From positions 1 through 8,418 of the forward strand of contig JAKAZF010000092.1 of assembly GCA_021826605.1 (NCBI GenBank): DNA of 8,418 nt, in the 5' to 3' direction. Source of the DNA: Planctomycetota bacterium (lineage in GTDB: Bacteria > Planctomycetota > Phycisphaerae > WQYP01). The translations under genes were made by a program, and so were the position numbers. Below are positions 5,468-8,418 of the stretch, in pieces. Positions within the stretch are counted from its first letter, which is position 1. Every line of letters begins with the position of its first letter. Below the pieces are notes generated by a model. It was not told the origin of the DNA. It saw nothing but the letters and a program-made list of their open reading frames with translations, and did not search any database.

Positions 5468-6832
5468 ATGACCAGAAGCACGCTACCCAAAGAGCCGACG
5501 ACAATGACCCGGGGACACTTAGCAGTTCCAACAAGCCAACTGAAAACCGCCGTCGCCGAGGTTGTAGCCAACCAGAAAATCTACGACCTGCACACGCACC
5601 TCTATACTCCGCGATTTGGTACGCCCGTAACTAACAGCACCGGAAAAACTGATCCCGCCGGCTTAATGCTGTGGGGTGTCGAAGAACTGGTCACCTACCA
5701 TTACCTGGTGGCGGAAGTGTACCGCGTGGTGCCCGCCTCCAGGCTCCCGTACCAGGAATTCTGGAAATGGCCCAAATCCCGCCAGGCGGATCATATATGG
5801 AAATATCTATTTGTTGAAAATACACCCGTCAGTGAAGCCTGCCGCGGCGTACTTACCACGCTGGGCAAACTAGGCCTGGATCCCAATGAAAAGCACCTCG
5901 ATGCTTACCGCGGTTATTTTGCCCGGCAAAACCCCAGTCAATACATTGATAAAGTCATGCAGCTAAGCAACGTTCATACCATTACCATGACCAACCCGGT
6001 ATTTGATGATAATGAACGCGATCGCTGGCTGGCGGATAAAAATGTCGGTTCCGACCCCAGGTTCAAAGCCGTGCTGCGCATCGACCCCCTGCTGCGAAAC
6101 TTCCCGCAGGCCGCAGCCAGGCTTCTCGATTGGGGTTACCAGGTTCATAGCGACCCGTCACCCCAGACCATCGACGAAGTGAAGCGCTTTCTGAACCAAT
6201 GGCTGGATCGGCAGCAGGCCATCTATATGGCCGTCAGCCTGCCGCCGGATTTCCGCTATCCCGCCAACCAGACAGACACCCTGGCCCTGGCCGGCCAAAC
6301 GATTTTGGAAAAGGCGATTCTGCCCGTGTGCGCCGAGCGCAAAATGCCTTTCGCCATGATGATTGGATCGAATCTTCGCACTCAGCCGGAACTGCGTGAG
6401 GCCGGCGACACCTCCGGTCTTTCGGAAGTCGGCAGCGTCGCCCGGCTTTGCCGGGATTTCCCCAATAACAAATTCCTGGTCACCATGCTGTCACGGGAAA
6501 ATCAGCATGAACTGTGTGTCACGGCCCGCAAGTTCGGTAATCTCATGCCCTTCGGCTGCTGGTGGTTTCTCAACAATCCCAGCCTGATTACTGAAATAAC
6601 CCAGATGCGATTCGAACTGCTCGGCACCAGTTTTATTCCGCAACATTCGGATGCCCGTATTCTAGATCAGTTGGTATACAAGTGGGACCACAGCCGCAAA
6701 GTGATCGTCAACGTACTTACCGATATGTATACCCGCATCGCGGAAACGGGGCGGCATATCACGCGGGAAGATATTGCGCATGACGCTGACAAACTGTTGA
6801 ACGGGAATTTTCAGGCTTTCCTGGCCCAATAA
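5468..6832 (+). CDS. uxaC: Uronate isomerase, Bacillus halodurans Bh0493 type
   Basis: The cytoplasmic 454-residue enzyme (no signal peptide) belongs to the amidohydrolase superfamily. It interconverts D-galacturonate and D-tagaturonate, and D-glucuronate and D-fructuronate. Family motifs are YDLHTHLYTPRFG (39-51, with His42 and His44 of the HxH motif), the TYHYLVAEV block (76-84), SEACRGVLT (122-130), VTMLSRENQHEL (338-349), CWWF (364-367) and PQHSDAR (391-397, Asp395 being the conserved Asp that in this family acts in proton transfer). These blocks agree almost word for word with what I remember of Bh0493, a divergent branch of the family, more than with E. coli UxaC. The N-terminus before HxH is longer than in Bh0493 as remembered, and about 15 residues (about 52-66) look inserted after the HxH region. 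The start is set by GGAGG at 5455. It is the first gene on its strand and feeds uxaE, 200 bases downstream. Confidence 0.93.
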   Translation: MTRSTLPKEPTTMTRGHLAVPTSQLKTAVAEVVANQKIYDLHTHLYTPRFGTPVTNSTGKTDPAGLMLWGVEELVTYHYLVAEVYRVVPASRLPYQEFWKWPKSRQADHIWKYLFVENTPVSEACRGVLTTLGKLGLDPNEKHLDAYRGYFARQNPSQYIDKVMQLSNVHTITMTNPVFDDNERDRWLADKNVGSDPRFKAVLRIDPLLRNFPQAAARLLDWGYQVHSDPSPQTIDEVKRFLNQWLDRQQAIYMAVSLPPDFRYPANQTDTLALAGQTILEKAILPVCAERKMPFAMMIGSNLRTQPELREAGDTSGLSEVGSVARLCRDFPNNKFLVTMLSRENQHELCVTARKFGNLMPFGCWWFLNNPSLITEITQMRFELLGTSFIPQHSDARILDQLVYKWDHSRKVIVNVLTDMYTRIAETGRHITREDIAHDADKLLNGNFQAFLAQ

Positions 6833-7032
6833 TTTCTTGTTAACCAACCGGAATATTTGCCGGAGACCCGGGTAGTCGCCGCTTAAGCGGCCGTTGTGCC
6901 CCTGCGAAATCTTTAAGTGTGTGGCTTAACAGTGACGAAAATCGGAGCCGCGAGAGGTGAGAAACGCAGGAACTTTGATTATGATTCTTCACTGACTGAA
7001 ATAATGTTTATTTAACAAAGGAATGAAACACG
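6833..7032 (+). other. Intergenic region between uxaC and uxaE with a 14-bp palindrome
   Basis: The 200 bases hold a perfect palindrome GCCGCTTAAGCGGC (6878-6891) about 45 bases after the uxaC stop, flanked by CCCGGG at 6868. No T-run follows, so it does not look like an intrinsic terminator. No convincing promoter with both boxes is visible. ACAAAGGA ends ten bases before the uxaE ATG and serves as its ribosome site. The palindrome may be a binding site or an mRNA stem between two genes of one operon. Confidence 0.4.
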
Positions 7033-8277
7033 ATGGAATTAGCCAAATTCAGCATGGGCATTGGAGATCGTTTTGGCCGGCAGGGTAAAGCACAGTTGGA
7101 AGCCTTTGTGCTTGCCGGCCAGAAAGGTGCTAACATTATTCCGGTCTGGAATAAATCCAACCGCGAACATTTGATTGTCCATACAGAGCCAAGCGAAGTA
7201 CGCCTGGAAGCGGACGCGGCGGTCAAAGCCCTGGGTTGGAAACAGCCGTATCACGTGGATGCCGATCATATCGGCATTAAAACCGTGGATCGCTTTCTGG
7301 CCCCAAGTGATTTTTTCACCATTGATGTCGCCGACTTCATCGGCAAACCGGCCGAGGAATCCGCCCTTGCTGCTCTGGTTAAAGATCTGCACAAACTTTG
7401 CGGCTCACCCGCGATTGCCCACCTCTCGGCACCGATAAAAATTGATGAAGCAGCGATCACCCGCGTGGGTAAAAAATATCTCGCCGCCGTGCAGGAAGCC
7501 GGTCGTGTTTATAAGCATATTGCCCAAGCCAAAGGAGCCGATCACTGCATTATTGAAGTCTCCATGGACGAAACCGACAGCCCCCAGACGCCCGATGAAC
7601 TATTGCTGATCCTTGCGGCGATCGGCCGGGAGGGCATCCCGCTTCAGACCATCGCGCCAAAATTCACCGGCCGATTTAACAAAGGCGTGGATTACGTGGG
7701 CAACGTGGAACAATTCGAGAAAGAGTTTAATGATGACCTGGCCGTCATCGCCTTTAGTATCAAAGAATTCGGACTGCCGAAAAATTTAAAACTAAGTGTC
7801 CACTCCGGCAGCGACAAATTTTCAATTTATCAGCCCATTCGCCGGGCCATAAAAAAACATCAGGCCGGGTTGCACATTAAAACCGCCGGCACCACCTGGC
7901 TGGAAGAAATTAGCGCTGTGGCCGAAGCGGATGAGGCGGGGCTGGCTCTGGTGCGGGAAATGTATGGTGAAGCACTCAAGCGATTCGATGAACTCTGCGG
8001 CCCATATGCCTCGGTTATTGATATTAAACGTCAACGCCTACCCAGTGTCGAAACCCTGAACCATTGCACGGGCGCCGATATTGCCGCGGCGATCCGTCAT
8101 GAACCCAACGCGCCAAAATTCAACAGCGACCTGCGCCAATTGCTGCATGTCGGATATAAGCTGGCGTCCGAACGCAAAGACCGCTTTAATGCGTTGCTGG
8201 ATAAACACGCCGCATTTGTCGGCAAACACGTAACCTACAATCTGTTCAACCGCCATATTGAAAAATTATTCTGTTGA
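7033..8277 (+). CDS. uxaE: Tagaturonate/fructuronate epimerase
   Basis: The cytoplasmic 414-residue protein matches the UxaE family described from Thermotoga maritima, which epimerises D-tagaturonate and D-fructuronate at C-3. Family-like blocks are MGIGDRFG (8-15), HVDADHIG (74-81), FFTIDVADFIGKP (94-106), IIEVSMDET (173-181), APKFTGRFNKGVDYVG (208-223), SVHSGSDKFSIY (255-266), KTAGTTWLEE (283-292) and LHVGYK (371-376). The conserved His, Asp and Glu in the DADH, EVSMDE and HSGSDK blocks are likely metal or substrate ligands; this is inferred from conservation in memory. The ATG at 7033 has a GGA core ten bases upstream, and an overlapping ATG at 7023 is in another frame. Next to uxaC it allows galacturonate to be channelled into the fructuronate/mannonate branch, in place of tagaturonate reductase and altronate dehydratase. 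The remaining enzymes are expected outside the window. Confidence 0.9.
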   Translation: MELAKFSMGIGDRFGRQGKAQLEAFVLAGQKGANIIPVWNKSNREHLIVHTEPSEVRLEADAAVKALGWKQPYHVDADHIGIKTVDRFLAPSDFFTIDVADFIGKPAEESALAALVKDLHKLCGSPAIAHLSAPIKIDEAAITRVGKKYLAAVQEAGRVYKHIAQAKGADHCIIEVSMDETDSPQTPDELLLILAAIGREGIPLQTIAPKFTGRFNKGVDYVGNVEQFEKEFNDDLAVIAFSIKEFGLPKNLKLSVHSGSDKFSIYQPIRRAIKKHQAGLHIKTAGTTWLEEISAVAEADEAGLALVREMYGEALKRFDELCGPYASVIDIKRQRLPSVETLNHCTGADIAAAIRHEPNAPKFNSDLRQLLHVGYKLASERKDRFNALLDKHAAFVGKHVTYNLFNRHIEKLFC

Positions 8278-8282
8278 ACCAA

Positions 8283-8312
8283 GAACACCGGATGGCAATC
8301 CGGTGGTTGATT
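8283..8312 (+). repeat. Palindromic repeat, copy 1
   Basis: CACCGGAT (8286-8293), a GGCA loop and ATCCGGTG (8298-8305) form a perfect 8-bp hairpin six bases after the uxaE stop region. The unit, including the flanking CAAGA before it and GTTGAT after it, recurs 82 bases later as copy 2. No T-run follows, so it is not a standard terminator. Confidence 0.65.
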
Positions 8313-8321
8313 TAGTGTCGC

Positions 8322-8347
8322 CCACCGGGTTATCACCACGGTGCTCT
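8322..8347 (-). repeat. Palindromic repeat, middle copy in inverted orientation
   Basis: The reverse complement of this segment reads AGAGCACCG, then TGATAA, then CCGGTGG, which matches copy 2 apart from a few bases in the centre. It lies between copies 1 and 2 in the opposite direction. It can pair with copy 2 over 24 base pairs: 9 consecutive pairs next to a 16-base loop, a short irregular step, then 14 consecutive pairs including one G-T. Confidence 0.55.
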
Positions 8348-8363
8348 GTGACGCGACGCTCCA

Positions 8364-8390
8364 AGAGCACCGGATGATAATCCGGTGGTT
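8364..8390 (+). repeat. Palindromic repeat, copy 2
   Basis: CACCGGAT (8368-8375), a GATA loop and ATCCGGTG (8380-8387) repeat the stem of copy 1 exactly with a different loop. Flanks on both sides are shared with copy 1 over about 40 bases with few differences. The cluster may continue beyond the window. Confidence 0.65.
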
Positions 8391-8418
8391 GATCATGTGC
8401 CGCGAACCGACCGCCGGG

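Noticed and set aside
8283..8390. CRISPR array or simple terminator after uxaE
   Set aside because: There are only three units, one of them inverted and with unequal spacing, which rules out a CRISPR array; no T-run follows any hairpin, so an intrinsic terminator is not supported.

Overview
The window is a pectin and galacturonate utilisation locus, most likely from a planctomycete (Planctomycetota, probably class Phycisphaerae). That placement rests on the prepilin-like protein: its hydrophobic segment after the [12 protein letters not shown] motif and its C-terminal H-X(9/10)-DG type signature are typical of the large prepilin-like families of that phylum. Verrucomicrobiota or Lentisphaerota are less likely alternatives. 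The placement is inferred from protein style, not from a marker gene.

Layout. The left half (1-4826) is read on the minus strand and the right half (5468-8277) on the plus strand, diverging from a 641-bp control region (4827-5467). In minus-strand reading order the left half holds a prepilin-like protein (4826-3771) that ends in a strong intrinsic terminator (3729-3689), a secreted pectinesterase (3559-2516), a 760-residue secreted fusion of pectinesterase and polygalacturonase (2395-113, TTG start), and the first 15 codons of another probably exported protein that runs off the window (47-1). The right half holds a uronate isomerase of the Bacillus halodurans Bh0493 type (5468-6832) and tagaturonate/fructuronate epimerase UxaE (7033-8277). 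A cluster of three palindromic repeats, the middle one inverted, follows at 8283-8390.

How the genes fit together. The two exported carbohydrate esterase family 8 enzymes would remove methyl groups from pectin, and the GH28 module would hydrolyse the exposed polygalacturonate. Imported D-galacturonate would be isomerised to D-tagaturonate by UxaC and epimerised at C-3 to D-fructuronate by UxaE. This joins the glucuronate branch and bypasses the usual tagaturonate reductase and altronate dehydratase. No transporter, fructuronate reductase, mannonate dehydratase, KDG kinase or regulator lies in the window. The prepilin-like gene may supply a surface or pseudopilus component linked to polysaccharide handling, but that link rests on position alone.

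The least explained parts are the 236-nt leader of the prepilin-like gene, which starts at a near-consensus sigma-70 type promoter and carries a series of perfect short hairpins, and the palindromic repeat cluster after uxaE. Neither matches an RNA or repeat family I recognise.
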